Assembly: GCF_963678635.1 (NCBI RefSeq) | Contig: NC_087070.1 | Span: forward strand, 19,005,318 to 19,069,317 | DNA from: Symsagittifera roscoffensis | Lineage: Eukaryota > Xenacoelomorpha > Acoela > Convolutidae | Length of the DNA stretch: 64,000 nucleotides | Direction: 5' to 3' | Part shown: one piece after another, positions 9,265 to 18,959 of the stretch | How positions within the stretch are numbered: position 1 is the stretch's first letter | Layout of the letters: each line of letters opens with the position of its first letter | Made by a program: the position numbers and the translations under genes | Notes under the pieces: model-generated | What the model was told of the DNA's origin: nothing | Database searches by the model: none | Seen by the model: the letters and a program-made list of their open reading frames with translations, nothing else

Positions 9265-11505
9265 ATAATGGTTTGGTAGGTCAAAATATGATTCAAAATT
9301 TTGTCCGAAAGCTAGTTTTTTGGCATTCTCGCCTTCCGTCTCTAGTTCTCCGGTTTCTCTTGCCGATTTCAATTTTTTTATGATCAGGTTTTCGGTGTGG
9401 GTGAGTCCTACCCCCACTCCCTGGACAAAAATGTCCGTCGACGTCCCCGTCGATCGCCCAAAGTCTAGAAGATCGAGGTTGGATTGTGGAACACGTAGAG
9501 GACCATCTGGGGCGACCCAGTTGGACTCAGTATTGTCATGACTGACGTATTTGATGCCGTCTTTATCGACGTCCTGAATCGTCAGGATTGTCTCTTTTGG
9601 ATCTGTCGGCAGATCATGGAGCCATTCGAGCACCCGCAAGTTCGTTAGTTCTTGCTCATGAGTCTGTTCCGCTGCTGGTTCGAACTCCACTTCCGGTTCT
9701 GATCGATCGTCGATCCAATCCTTATCCATGTCATTCACCAAGTCGATTTCTTCTAGCATCGCCACTGTGTCCAGTCCTACCAGCGAGTCCATCATATCAC
9801 TCACAACTATCCTGTCTACGTCGAAATCCTCGCCGTACGTATTGTATTTCTTCTTGTTTTTTCCTCTCTTGCTCTGGCGTGTTTCCATGGTGAGAGGAAA
9901 GTCAGGCTGTGTTCCATTGTCAATTTCAGTTTGTTCCGGACAGTCACAGTCCTCCTTGGCATAAGGTAGAGTTTCATCGTCCACCTCTACTCGCTCGGTC
10001 AACTCCAGATCTAGTGGTAGGTCCCAATCGTCCACCACCTCAATCCCGTCGTTTTTGTCGCGAGTACCCCTTTCATTCACCTCACAAGCAGGATCCACTA
10101 TCAAATAGTCTCCCTCTTGCATGTCCACTGGGATGCACCAGTGCCCTGACGAGGCATTGTGTGGTTTGATATTTTCGTAATGAGCTGCTCTTCCAGTGCT
10201 CAATCGATAAAAACGACCTCCTTGGTGCACCTCTGTTATCTGAAATGGACCACGCCATTTCTTTAATAATTTGTTGGTTCCTTTTGGTGGAACCACTTCC
10301 TGGAACACCCAGACGTAGTCGCCAACTGAGTAGGCTTTTGCATTGGCTGTCCTCTTATCAAACCTCCTTTTTTGTCTAATTGGGGCCTGTTGCGTGTTCC
10401 TCCTGCATAAGTCATTGAGGTCCTGCTGTCTTCTAATGACATCCCGAACGTACATTTGCGGTGCTGTTCTCTTCCCTACATACTCAGGGTAGAAAAACGT
10501 CAACGGAAGCGCTTTTTCTTGACCCGTTAGCATCAGGTGCGGACTTATTCCCGTGGTGGAATGCTCCGTGCTGTTGTAAGCACCCATGACTTGCGGCAAG
10601 TGCTTGTCCCAGTCATCCATGTAGCGTGAGCAATAGACTCTCAACATGGATACCAGTGTGCGATTCTGCCTCTCGACTAGGCCATTCGTTTGCGGGTGAT
10701 AAGTGGTCGAGTGGGCATGCGCTACCTGCGACCTTTTCATTAACTCCTTCGTGAGATCACCCACGAATGCTTTGCCATTGTCCGATTGAAATGTGATGGG
10801 GCAGCCATGCCTCGCTATCCACACATTTATCAAATGATCACATGTTTCTTCCGCCGATGCTGTCATGCAGGGTGCTGCCACCGCATATTTCGTAAAATGG
10901 TAGATCATTACCAGCACCTGCTTATAGCCCGTTGCTGTCATGCAGATCTTCTGATGATCAATTTGCACCACTTCGTTGAATCCCGACGACTCTATTGTCT
11001 GTAGGGGGAACCTTAGTATCCTGGGATCCTTCGCCTGTTGACATGACAGGCATGCGGCGATCCACTTCTCACAAGCCTTCTTCAATCCCCGCCATTCAAA
11101 TCGTTTTTGTATCCTGTTGTATACTTTGTCCAAGCCTTGATGACCCATCTGATCATGTGAACGGAAGAGCAATTCGGTCTGGTACAACTGTGGTAACACT
11201 ATCGAATTGTATTTATAGAGGACCTTATCCTCCTCCTTACGTCTACAGGCTACATTTCCGTCCTTGTTCAGGTACAACAAGTCCTTTCCATTCAGGTAGA
11301 ATTGCTTTAAGATCTCATAGCTGTCTTCTTCCAGGTCTCCCTTGTCAGGTGCTCCATTCTCAATCCATCTCTTCAGACTGCTCGTCATTCTGTCATTTCG
11401 TTGAGCCCTTAGGAGATCCGACAGCCTGTACCTAGCTTTCAAATACGTCTTTACCACGTTCATTTGCCCACTCATTATTTCTGGAGCATGAGCATCGTCC
11501 ATCAA
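9247..11505 (-). CDS. Ty3/gypsy integrase region of Pol, copy 1
   Basis: 752 codons, the longest intact frame here. Contains the integrase HHCC zinc finger (HDQMGH ... CLSCQQ, residues about 115-155), the rve catalytic core with D in VVQIDHQK (about 177), D in FQSDNGKAF (about 238) and E in TNGLVERQNRT (about 277), then a GPY/F-like segment KKWRGPFQI. A long acidic C-terminal extension of over 250 residues is unusual for gypsy elements. The frame is continuous with the upstream linker ORF except for one TAG at 11506-11508, and a frameshift near 9265 separates it from the macro domain. Integrase inserts cDNA into the host genome. All catalytic residues are present. Confidence 0.92.
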   Translation of the reverse strand: MMDDAHAPEIMSGQMNVVKTYLKARYRLSDLLRAQRNDRMTSSLKRWIENGAPDKGDLEEDSYEILKQFYLNGKDLLYLNKDGNVACRRKEEDKVLYKYNSIVLPQLYQTELLFRSHDQMGHQGLDKVYNRIQKRFEWRGLKKACEKWIAACLSCQQAKDPRILRFPLQTIESSGFNEVVQIDHQKICMTATGYKQVLVMIYHFTKYAVAAPCMTASAEETCDHLINVWIARHGCPITFQSDNGKAFVGDLTKELMKRSQVAHAHSTTYHPQTNGLVERQNRTLVSMLRVYCSRYMDDWDKHLPQVMGAYNSTEHSTTGISPHLMLTGQEKALPLTFFYPEYVGKRTAPQMYVRDVIRRQQDLNDLCRRNTQQAPIRQKRRFDKRTANAKAYSVGDYVWVFQEVVPPKGTNKLLKKWRGPFQITEVHQGGRFYRLSTGRAAHYENIKPHNASSGHWCIPVDMQEGDYLIVDPACEVNERGTRDKNDGIEVVDDWDLPLDLELTERVEVDDETLPYAKEDCDCPEQTEIDNGTQPDFPLTMETRQSKRGKNKKKYNTYGEDFDVDRIVVSDMMDSLVGLDTVAMLEEIDLVNDMDKDWIDDRSEPEVEFEPAAEQTHEQELTNLRVLEWLHDLPTDPKETILTIQDVDKDGIKYVSHDNTESNWVAPDGPLRVPQSNLDLLDFGRSTGTSTDIFVQGVGVGLTHTENLIIKKLKSARETGELETEGENAKKLAFGQNFESYFDLPNHYPATSS

Positions 11506-12519
11506 CTAAACACACTTCTTCAAGGGTGTTGCTTCCTGAATGAATGGCTCAAGATTAGTACGAACGACTGTACCGTGTGATAGTAATCTGGTGGGGCGTT
11601 TCGAAGCTGCTATCAGCTCGAGCTCATCCGCGGCATTGTCTACCACAGTGCCCTCTTCGTCTGAGGTGTACCTGTCTCTGTCCGGATCCTGATGCATTTC
11701 TCGGTCCAGCCCGCGCTGCTTCCAGTCGACCAACAAGGAGTGAATCGCGATCTCCGATATATCGGAATTGGAAGTTGTTTCAGATGTGTTGTCCCAGGAC
11801 TGGGGCCTCGAGTCATCACTTGAGCCGCATGATTCCCCAACATCATACTCCAAGTTGTCTGCGATGTTTCTCGACTCCCCGGACAAAACTCTGTCCCACG
11901 GTTGCCTCGAATCCGACTCCCCGGACAACATTCTATCCCTCAGTTGTCTAAGCAACCTCTCCCCGGACAAGTCGTCCTCGACGGGCTCGAAGGTATCAGA
12001 CTCCCCGGACATTGATTCGTCATCTGTCGAACAATCTGAGCTCGGCTCGCATTCCTCTCTTACATCCGTGAAATGCACTTTCCTCGTGAAGCTGGATCTC
12101 GACTTGACCCTGACTTCGTCAGTGGATTGGGCCTGATTCAGTGTCCCATGTTCAGTGAACGAAGTTCTCAACAAGACCTCCTTCGGCATTGAGCTCACCA
12201 GCTGGTTGACTATCGACCTGCAATCCCGTTCAACACCTCGGCTGCGAATGGACACTGGCCTCTTCTCTGTTCTCTCAGTGACAGTCAACCGCTGCATGGT
12301 CTCCATCCACTCACGATCATGCCTATCCACTTCCCTATCCAACAAGTCACGGAGCTTCTCCATGAAGTCCGGCGCCACGTTCACCGTCCTACTCAACAGA
12401 GCAAGGCTGTTAATACCCAGCCTGGTAAGTTCTTGCTGTATCAAATTGGATCGGACTAGCAGATCCAACGGAACGGGCTCGCTACTGGCCAAAACCTTTA
12501 TCTCAGCGGCCGTTTCCAC
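11506..12519 (-). pseudogene. Pol linker between RNase H and integrase, with SGE repeats
   Basis: 337 codons in frame with the integrase ORF, ended by TAG. No catalytic domain. The first 130 residues are helical; the second half is acidic and Ser-rich with four short (M/L)SGE repeats (SMSGESD, DLSGERL, MLSGESD, VLSGESR), visible in the DNA as repeated CTCCCCGGACA on the plus strand between 11870 and 12010. The truncated second gypsy copy shows related sequence at 47030-47830. This long spacer is not typical of Ty3/gypsy Pol and may be a cleavable or flexible region. Confidence 0.7.
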
Positions 12520-12560
12520 TGGAAGGTCAGGGTGTCCGGGTATAGGGTGCCCCGACTTGT

Positions 12561-12893
12561 CTAACCGCCTAGTGAGTGTAATTTGTCGTAGGTTTCCTTG
12601 TCCAGGAATGAAAACCCGTCTTTGATCTCCGCTTGGTTTGCCTGTGTCTCCTCGAGGCGCTCATAGAATTCTGTCTTTTTACTGAGGCTATCTGCGTTCT
12701 GGTGCCTATCACGGGTACGGTGCTCTATGATCATGTGGTATCCATCTAGGCGCACGATCCAACGACCAATATAACTTTGGTCCATCGAATAGGTTTTCAG
12801 CCAGGCAAGGGCACGATTATCCACGCGTAACTTGTAGGGAGCGCTCCCCAAGTAGGCCCTGTATTTTTCCACAAAAGTAATCACCGCGAACAT
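12561..12893 (-). pseudogene. RNase H C-terminal part of Pol, copy 1
   Basis: Continues the RNase H domain that starts in the RT frame: a helix after EMFAVITFVEKYRAYL, the DNRAL aspartate, and the closing HQNADSLSK motif typical of gypsy RNase H. RNase H removes the RNA strand during cDNA synthesis. It lies in a different frame from the RT ORF, which runs out at 12881, so a small indel sits near 12900. Confidence 0.85.
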
Positions 12894-13879
12894 CTCCGCT
12901 TATACTTCATCTCAGTATCACTCAGGACCTTACTCCCGTAGGCTATCGGACGGAGAACTGTTCTCCCGTTCCACTCCTGCTCCTGGTGAAGTATGCCCGA
13001 TATAGCAACCACTGATGCATCCGAGTCCAGCACGAATATCCCCTTCTCTGTTGGCATGCCGAGGACCGGTGCCTCGCAAAGTTCACGTTTGATGTTCTCA
13101 AATGAAACTTGTGCCTCATCAGTCCAAGCGAACTTTTTGCCCTTGTTTCTCATCAACCGCTGCATGGGGTATAATTTGTCAGCGTACCCCTTGATGAAAT
13201 CTCGATAGGAAATCCCAAAAAACACCAGTTGTGTATCTGTTTTAGGTGCCTTCCAGGTCAGGACCGCCTCGACCGCTTCAGGATCTGGTCTCACTCCATG
13301 CTTATCCACCAGACGGCCCAGATTATATATGGAGTCTCTGAGGATTTCACACTTTGAGGGTTTACATTTCAGGCCCGCCTGCTTCATGCAAGTAAACACC
13401 TCATCCAACCTCTCTATGTGATCCTCAAGGGTTGGCGTTGCAATCACGACATCATCTACAAAACACATGATGAGATTCCCGTATTTCTTAGTCACGCTCG
13501 TGAGTGCCTGGGCCATGAGTCGCTGGAATGTGGCCGTCGCGTTACACAATCCGAATGGCATCCTCTTCCACTGGAACAGTCCCAGTTCGCACGCGAAGCC
13601 TGTTTTCTCCCGATCTTGCTTTCTGAGTCGCACTTGCCAGAACGCGGAGCCCAGATCCAACGTCGTGAAGAACTTCGCGTCGCCCAGCTTGGAAAGGCTC
13701 TCATCAACGCGGGAAATTGTGTATGCGTCTTTTATCGTCACTGCGTTCAAGTAGCGGAAGTCGCAGTAAAACCTGAGTTGCCCCCTTTCTTTTTGGCCAT
13801 TACCGCGCCACAAGCCCACGTGGACTTCGACGGCTCGATCATATCGTACTCCATTAACATCTCGATTTCTTTTCTGCAT
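12881..13879 (-). pseudogene. Reverse transcriptase of Pol, copy 1
   Basis: Clear Ty3/gypsy RT. Motifs in order: FYCDFRYLNAVT, LDLGSAFWQV (motif A Asp), PFGLCNATATFQRLM (motif B), CFVDDVVIA (motif C, FVDD in place of YVDD), LVDKHGVRPDPEAV, and the start of RNase H (VLDSDASVVAISG). RT copies the RNA genome into DNA. The 5' part of the fingers is in another frame (13747-14028) and the thumb segment around 13205-13230 looks a few residues short, so this copy is inactive despite keeping its catalytic Asp residues. Confidence 0.92.
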
Positions 13880-14496
13880 GCCTCCGATTTATGCGGGGTC
13901 ATTCTTCTCGCTCCTTCCATATGAGGTACCGAGCCCTCTTCTATCTCAATCGCATGTTCTACAAAATTACAGCAACCTATGTCAGCCTTATGTTTCAAAA
14001 AAACGTCCGCATTCCGACTTAACACCACCCCAAGCGAATCTAGTTCATTGTCTGATATTTTACACCTCAGATGCTCTATTTCGGACAGGACCGGTATATT
14101 TGTTGCATATCTGTCTCTGTCGGTCTCTCTGGAAAGTTTGAACAGCTAGACAACCCATCATCTGTCTCCGATTTCTTTGAAAACAGTTTCCTTGAAGATT
14201 TCAATTCAATTACTCTCATCAATATACATTCTTGGTTAGCATGCCAAGGACATTTAGTTACATCAAATTTTTTCAAGTTCTCCATACTCTGAAAGTCTGT
14301 GTTCAGAGGCAAAGCATAGCCAAGTTTCTTTCCCCTCTGTTTTGTCATTGTTGTTGCTTCTGTGTTCAAAAACACACTCACACAGTCCGCTCTGAATGAG
14401 CGAGAAGCTTCTTCCTAAAATAGCCGAGCTTTTACTGTTTTGATTTGGTACCAGACACACCTGTCTGTCATTGCTGAGTTCATTCATGTTCCTCAT
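13747..14496 (-). pseudogene. Pol segment between protease and RT core, copy 1
   Basis: Three overlapping frames cover one ancestral stretch. 14263-14496 has QVCLVPNQNS and AILGRSFS; 14076-14381 has RGKKLGYALPL, CPWHANQE, and SETDDGLSSCSNFPERP; 13747-14028 has FLKHKADIGCC, IEEGSVPHMEGARRM and MIEPSKSTWACGAVMAKKK, the usual entry into gypsy RT. Frameshifts near 14380 and 14060 and at the 13800 junction break it. The last block is the N-terminal RT subdomain; the first two form a dUTPase-free spacer of unknown role. Confidence 0.75.
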
Positions 14497-14526
14497 TCTA
14501 AACGTCGCTATTATGGCTTGGTTTGG

Positions 14527-15522
14527 TTACAATCTAACTTTCCGATCCAAAAAAATCGGCACCTTGGCCTGGTTAATTAAAATTTTATTAAGGGGTTTCT
14601 TTTCATACTTTCTCTCAGGATCTTTGATCCTAATCAACCCGTCATTGAGATCGATCGTGACATCAAAGTTGCGTACGAAGTCCCTCCCAAGGATGAATTG
14701 GTCGGATTCGTCCCAATTCTCCACTACTAGGAAGCTCATCCAAAGATGTCTTCCTCCAAGCTGCAGTGAAGTAATAGGGGTCCGTCCAGTCACATAGATC
14801 GCTCCCTGATTGGTCGCTGCCAACCTGATGTTTGTCGGTATGAGATCCGATCTGTCGAAACCCATGTCGGTCCAGGTTTTGACTGGCATGACACTGACCA
14901 CTGCTCCCGTGTCTAGCAGTCCCTTTACTGAAAGTTGTCTGCCTTGCACATCCAGCACGTGTGCGGCCAGATCGGCCTCGCAACCTATGTGCACCGCATC
15001 CTGTTCGAGCATGGCGTTATGTCCGATTCGTCTAATCTTCAGCTCCTCTTGGCCAATGTATATCCGGCCAACCCGATCACTCGCATCAGTTACGTGAGCT
15101 TTTGTGTAGATATTGATGCCATCCACATTCATTAGAATCGGGTATGTGCCATGGACTTCGATGTAATGTCCATCCACTCTCATCAGCCTCGGACATCCTG
15201 TCGTGAGCAGCGCTCGCACTGCCCTGGAGTCCAGTTTGGGATCTTTCTCCCTCAGGTAGTCTGCATAGATGTCCAGGTGTACTAGTGTAATATCGGTTGG
15301 TTCACTCAAGTTCTTGACCAGCTGGTGTCCTGCGACTGAGATGATGGACATTATCTTCGTCCCATCCTTCGTCATGCCGAAAGTTCTACCAGATATAACG
15401 TTCAGTTTTAGTCCCTGCTTGCTGGATTCCTCTCTGTCTTCCTTTTCCGTCGTTTTACCCAGAATATTAAGATTTTCCCGAAGATCCGTGCTCTCCAGTT
15501 CCGAACTTACCCATTGCTCCAC
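14527..15522 (-). CDS. Aspartic protease region, copy 1
   Basis: 332 codons. The retropepsin active site is LLDTGAVVSVMP (about residue 203), followed by the flap-side segment IYVTGRTPI and the closing ILGRDFV motif, all expected for a gypsy protease that cleaves Gag and Pol. About 190 residues precede the active site (LNVISGRTFGM, LLTTGCPRLMRVDGHYIEV), more than a minimal protease. The downstream end continues in the adjacent Pol frame. Confidence 0.88.
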   Translation of the reverse strand: MEQWVSSELESTDLRENLNILGKTTEKEDREESSKQGLKLNVISGRTFGMTKDGTKIMSIISVAGHQLVKNLSEPTDITLVHLDIYADYLREKDPKLDSRAVRALLTTGCPRLMRVDGHYIEVHGTYPILMNVDGINIYTKAHVTDASDRVGRIYIGQEELKIRRIGHNAMLEQDAVHIGCEADLAAHVLDVQGRQLSVKGLLDTGAVVSVMPVKTWTDMGFDRSDLIPTNIRLAATNQGAIYVTGRTPITSLQLGGRHLWMSFLVVENWDESDQFILGRDFVRNFDVTIDLNDGLIRIKDPERKYEKKPLNKILINQAKVPIFLDRKVRL

Positions 15523-15788
15523 TTTTTCGTGGCCAGCTCCTGTTTGACATTTTGCAACGCTGTCCTTGCCGCCAGACCGTAATCCACGTTGAGTGAGCTA
15601 GCGGACTCTGCCTCCAGGTTCGAGGCTACCACCTCGTCGGGCAAGGTCTTCACCTTCTTAGTCGTAAAGGTGCTCGGTGTCGTCTCCTTTCGCTGAGACT
15701 CGGCCTCGTTCATCAGTCGTGCTCGACTGGCCTTGACACCCGAAAGCGCCTCTTCGTGGCGTGGATGTTTCGCGTCCGCCACTGCATC
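15507..15788 (-). pseudogene. Gag-protease junction segment, copy 1
   Basis: About 90 codons in a frame between Gag and protease (DAKHPRHEEALSGVKASRARL ... AARTALQNVKQELA), charged and helical. The Gag frame ends at TGA 15789-15791 just upstream and the protease frame begins just downstream. Either small indels have split one long gag-pro frame, or programmed frameshifting links them; no slippery site is convincing. Confidence 0.6.
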
Positions 15789-17327
15789 TCAAAACTGAGT
15801 GCAGTCCGAATTGCAGAAGAAGCACCTCGGACGATATTTCATGATGAACCCTCTAACGTACTCTTCGTGGTCCTCGTCGGTCGCGTCGACGTCGTCGAGA
15901 AAGTAGCCTATTGCCTTCATGTTTTGTTTATAAGCAGAACACGCGGAAACGTGATGGTCCATCGAGCCACAATTCGCACACGACCTCCTCTTATCCATGT
16001 TATCGCGAGGTTTGTACCAACTGGAGTTCGCACCAGTGTTTGTCCCGCTGTAGTTACCATAACTGCTGTAACGGTTTTGCGCCCTCGGTTTTACGAGTAA
16101 ATATTCGCGTGACTTCATACGCAAATCATCGGGCGTGGGTACCTGGTCAAGTGACAGGGTGAAGTGTGTGGCCAACATCGTTTTCAACTCCTCACTCTTT
16201 ACTCCGTCCATGAACTTCGAAGCAATCGCCAAGTTTCGCTCAGATATTTTCTCATCAGGGTTGCTTTTCCTCCTATGCAATTCAAGGTCGTCCAAAAATT
16301 TGTCTTTGAATTTGTCATCCCTTTGACGCCTATGCTCGAATTTCACCATAGCCTGATGCCCTTGTACTCCTGAGCCGAAACGATTCAGCAGAATGTCGAA
16401 TATCTTCCGAGCGCTCTCCCTCTCATTGGCCCTTTTCGCCATTACACAACTCAGGGCAGTGTCTTCCAGGTTGCTTGTTAGTGCACTGCATTCCTGTTTC
16501 TTGGAGAGATTCTCTTCTTCAAAGCGCAACTTCATTACCTCTATCCAAGTATCAATGCAGCCGTCTGACTCGTCTTTGTATGATTTCGGCTTTTTCAGTG
16601 TCTTTCTTGACCTCTCTCCTCTCTCGGGTGACATCGAGAGCTTAGTGATGAACGTTTCGAGAGATCTATTTAGAGGTTCAAAAAACGAGGCATACATCGT
16701 TGTGTCCTGCGAGACCGTAGTCAGATCTGGCACTGAACTGACTTGTGGCATAGTTGGCGACCTTGTCTCCGGGGCAACTTCTGCCTCTGGCGGGACCGGA
16801 TTCGTCCAGCCAGGCCTCAACGGGGCTGCCCTTGGCCGCTCTCTGTTCCTCGACTCGTAGTTTGATCTCAAACTTTGATGGGCCCCGGCATGGCTGCGTG
16901 CCTCATCTCCCTCATTCGCCTGACCTGTGCGATCCCTTGGGCTGGAACGCTCCTCCCGACTGCTCCCATTTAAGATCTCGTCAAGCTTCCGCATCATTAG
17001 GTCAGATTTGGCATCCAATCTTTCTTCCAGGCTAGTAATCGTATGAGCGTAGGTTTTGTCATGATTATTCAACAATCGCTCAATCTCTCTTGTCATCCTA
17101 GCCTCTCTTTCCTGTGATTCCTTGCTTGCTTGTGCCAAGCTCTCCGCCAGGCATTGATCTGTGTCGCGAATCAATTGAACCTGATCGACTCTGGCCTGCG
17201 ATTTCACGTGCGTCAGCTCATCCCGCAAACTCCCCTGACCCTGGTGAGCTCTCTCGTCGACTCGATCCATTCTCTTCGTCATGTCCCGTCGCAGTTCCTC
17301 CAAGCCTGTCAGTCGGGGTTGGCCCAA
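15789..17327 (-). CDS. Gag core with zinc knuckle, copy 1
   Basis: 512 codons. Residues about 1-130 are heptad-rich coiled coil (LEERLDAKSDLMMRKLDEIL). Residues about 245-360 resemble the gypsy capsid domain (SKKQECSALTSNLEDTALSCVMAKR ... RKIFDILLNRFGSG). A CCHC nucleocapsid knuckle lies at about 15945-15990: CANCGSMDHHVSAC, spacing C-x2-C-x4-H-x4-C. A second Cys cluster, CFFCNSDC, lacks a His and appears to be a shortened second knuckle. Gag packages RNA and builds the particle. The frame ends in TGA at 15789-15791. Confidence 0.88.
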   Translation of the reverse strand: MGQPRLTGLEELRRDMTKRMDRVDERAHQGQGSLRDELTHVKSQARVDQVQLIRDTDQCLAESLAQASKESQEREARMTREIERLLNNHDKTYAHTITSLEERLDAKSDLMMRKLDEILNGSSREERSSPRDRTGQANEGDEARSHAGAHQSLRSNYESRNRERPRAAPLRPGWTNPVPPEAEVAPETRSPTMPQVSSVPDLTTVSQDTTMYASFFEPLNRSLETFITKLSMSPERGERSRKTLKKPKSYKDESDGCIDTWIEVMKLRFEEENLSKKQECSALTSNLEDTALSCVMAKRANERESARKIFDILLNRFGSGVQGHQAMVKFEHRRQRDDKFKDKFLDDLELHRRKSNPDEKISERNLAIASKFMDGVKSEELKTMLATHFTLSLDQVPTPDDLRMKSREYLLVKPRAQNRYSSYGNYSGTNTGANSSWYKPRDNMDKRRSCANCGSMDHHVSACSAYKQNMKAIGYFLDDVDATDEDHEEYVRGFIMKYRPRCFFCNSDCTQF

Positions 17328-17339
17328 GAGAAGATGAGG

Positions 17340-18224
17340 TCAACTGCGTTTGCAGCCTGGTGCTTGATGACGCACCGCCCCTTTTAATTGAACATGGACA
17401 TCATTAACCTGTCGATCGTTGAGGACGCTCCCATCGTTTTCCCATCCGACATGGGCCTGGTCGGCGAGGCAGACGACGCCTTCCTGCTCATGTCGCTCAT
17501 TGGGCACGGTGTGAAGCTCACATCCGGTTGGGTTATCTCCGGATGGGTTATAGTGGTCATAACTAGAGGATAGACCGTCGGCTTGTAGTGACGTCATGCG
17601 CTCATCGTACAAAGACTTCCAACTCTTCTTTGCCTTCGAAACCGTTTGTTCTTCACTCGGACTCATACTCGACATCATCGCGTTGTTGCTCTGCTTGGTC
17701 AGAGATGAGTGTGTACTTGTCGGATGTGAAGGTTCTTTTCTCCACTTATAACTCTTAGTCTCTGATTTGGACATTCCCCTGTACAACACTTCCTCCCGAG
17801 GCCCGACCTCGGAACGCTCTGAGGTCTCCTCTGTCCTCTCGACTTCCTCCCGTTCGAGGTCCTCGTCTGGCTCAAGGTCGGGTCGAATGAGCGTTCGTTC
17901 CCCTTCGTCGAAGGGGTCCACCAGCGTCCCGCTCGCCGGTCCGGCCTCGACGCTTTGGCCTTGATTGCTATCGAGGTTCTTTTCAATTCTTAGTTTCATT
18001 CCGATCACTGAAAGATCAGCTTGACCTTTAATCGATTCGTTGTCCGCAAAAATGTCCGAAACGCTGCTAAACGAAGACTGGCTACGCCTAGACCTAAGCT
18101 TTCGCGTGCTCCCCTTGCTCAGCCAGGCAATCTTGGTAGTCAATCGTAGCGAATCTCTACGCTGCATTTTTTGTGATAAATAACAATATTCGTACAATCT
18201 AATGGCGATATACACGTACCGCAA
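17340..18224 (-). pseudogene. Gag N-terminal region, copy 1
   Basis: Open for 294 codons; the likely start is the ATG at 18165-18167 (MQRRDSLRL). The protein is Arg-rich at its N-terminus, then strongly acidic (PDLEPDEDLEREEVERTEE), then Ser/Lys-rich. It ends just before the Gag core, which is in a different frame, so the two may have been continuous. No domain is recognised; a matrix-like region of Gag is the simplest reading. Confidence 0.55.
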
Positions 18225-18800
18225 ATAAGTTCAGGTTGATTTGCTTGACACTGCCTACTCGATCTCGTGAATATCAAAAATCTCTCTTAGCTTTCTCAAT
18301 GACAATATTAGTGACTCAGCTAAAATTACACACAGGGCCTACTCAGTATTGATATAATGCTAACTCAACCCCGTTGTATAGTATAACAGTATCACAAAAT
18401 TTTCACTAGATATAATCAATACGCAAAACACAACTGATAACTAGATAAGAATATCCTATAGGTGACAGCGACCTTTCGTCAGTATCAATTTTTCGCCACA
18501 ATCTTATTAAATCACTGCTTTGTTAAAATCAAACAATCTTTTGTAAAAAGGCAGTGATGATTCAGGAATAGATAAAAAAAACTTAGTCTTAAAGACAAAG
18601 ACTTCCCTGAATCGGAACGAAGCCTAAGTGTACGAGAGCAGGGAACAAGCCTTCTTCTCAAGTGAGTGTCTATTTGCCCAATACACTCATCGAGGTCTTC
18701 TTTTATGTGTTCCCGGATCGCCCGAGCTTTCCTATTAAGTAGCTCAAGGCAACCACACAACCAAAATCCCAATCAAAAAAAAATTTGTTTCAGGTACTTC
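18225..18800 (-). other. Probable 5' leader of gypsy copy 1
   Basis: Noncoding, AT-rich sequence immediately upstream of Gag. On the minus strand it contains TGGCGAAAAATTG around 18485-18500, which begins with the TGG expected of a primer-binding site, but I cannot match it to a specific tRNA. It shows no clear similarity to the terminal regions at 31330-32590 or 58850-59947, so an LTR assignment is not supported. Confidence 0.35.
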
Positions 18801-18959
18801 TGGTACACCCTATCAAGAATCCAAAGTTGATCACAAATTTCCGGGTCAAAAGGGCTCCTGTGATCCTGATATACACGCCTAATATCCTAATATGATCCTA
18901 ATCAAATGGATAATTTCCGTTTCCCAAATTGCTACAGAAGGTTTCCTCAAGTTTCTAAC

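Larger units (their letters stand above)
541..18800 (-). mobile_element. Giant composite LTR retroelement, copy 1 (gag-pol-macro plus module block A)
   Basis: Everything from Gag (18224) through Pol and the macro domain (8829) to modules M1-M8 (8426 to 541) is on the minus strand with only a 400-base gap at 8427-8828. The same order and strand recur at 47030-59947. I infer a single element whose downstream third is module block M1-M11. No LTR pair could be identified: the 3' end is missing here and the 5' boundary in 18225-18800 is unclear. Frameshifts and stops show it is decayed. Confidence 0.6.

Noticed and set aside
9144-9541. Plus-strand frames over the macro and integrase end
   Set aside because: Shadows of the minus-strand Pol; no independent evidence.
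14527-14800. Programmed ribosomal frameshift site between gag, pro and pol
   Set aside because: No convincing slippery heptamer with a downstream structure; frame changes look like random indels in a decayed copy.
18485-18500. Primer-binding site TGGCGAAAAATTG for the gypsy element
   Set aside because: Begins with TGG but I cannot match it to a tRNA 3' end and no LTR end lies next to it.
18225-18800. 5' LTR matching the terminal regions at 31330-32590 and 58850-59947
   Set aside because: No clear alignment could be found by eye.
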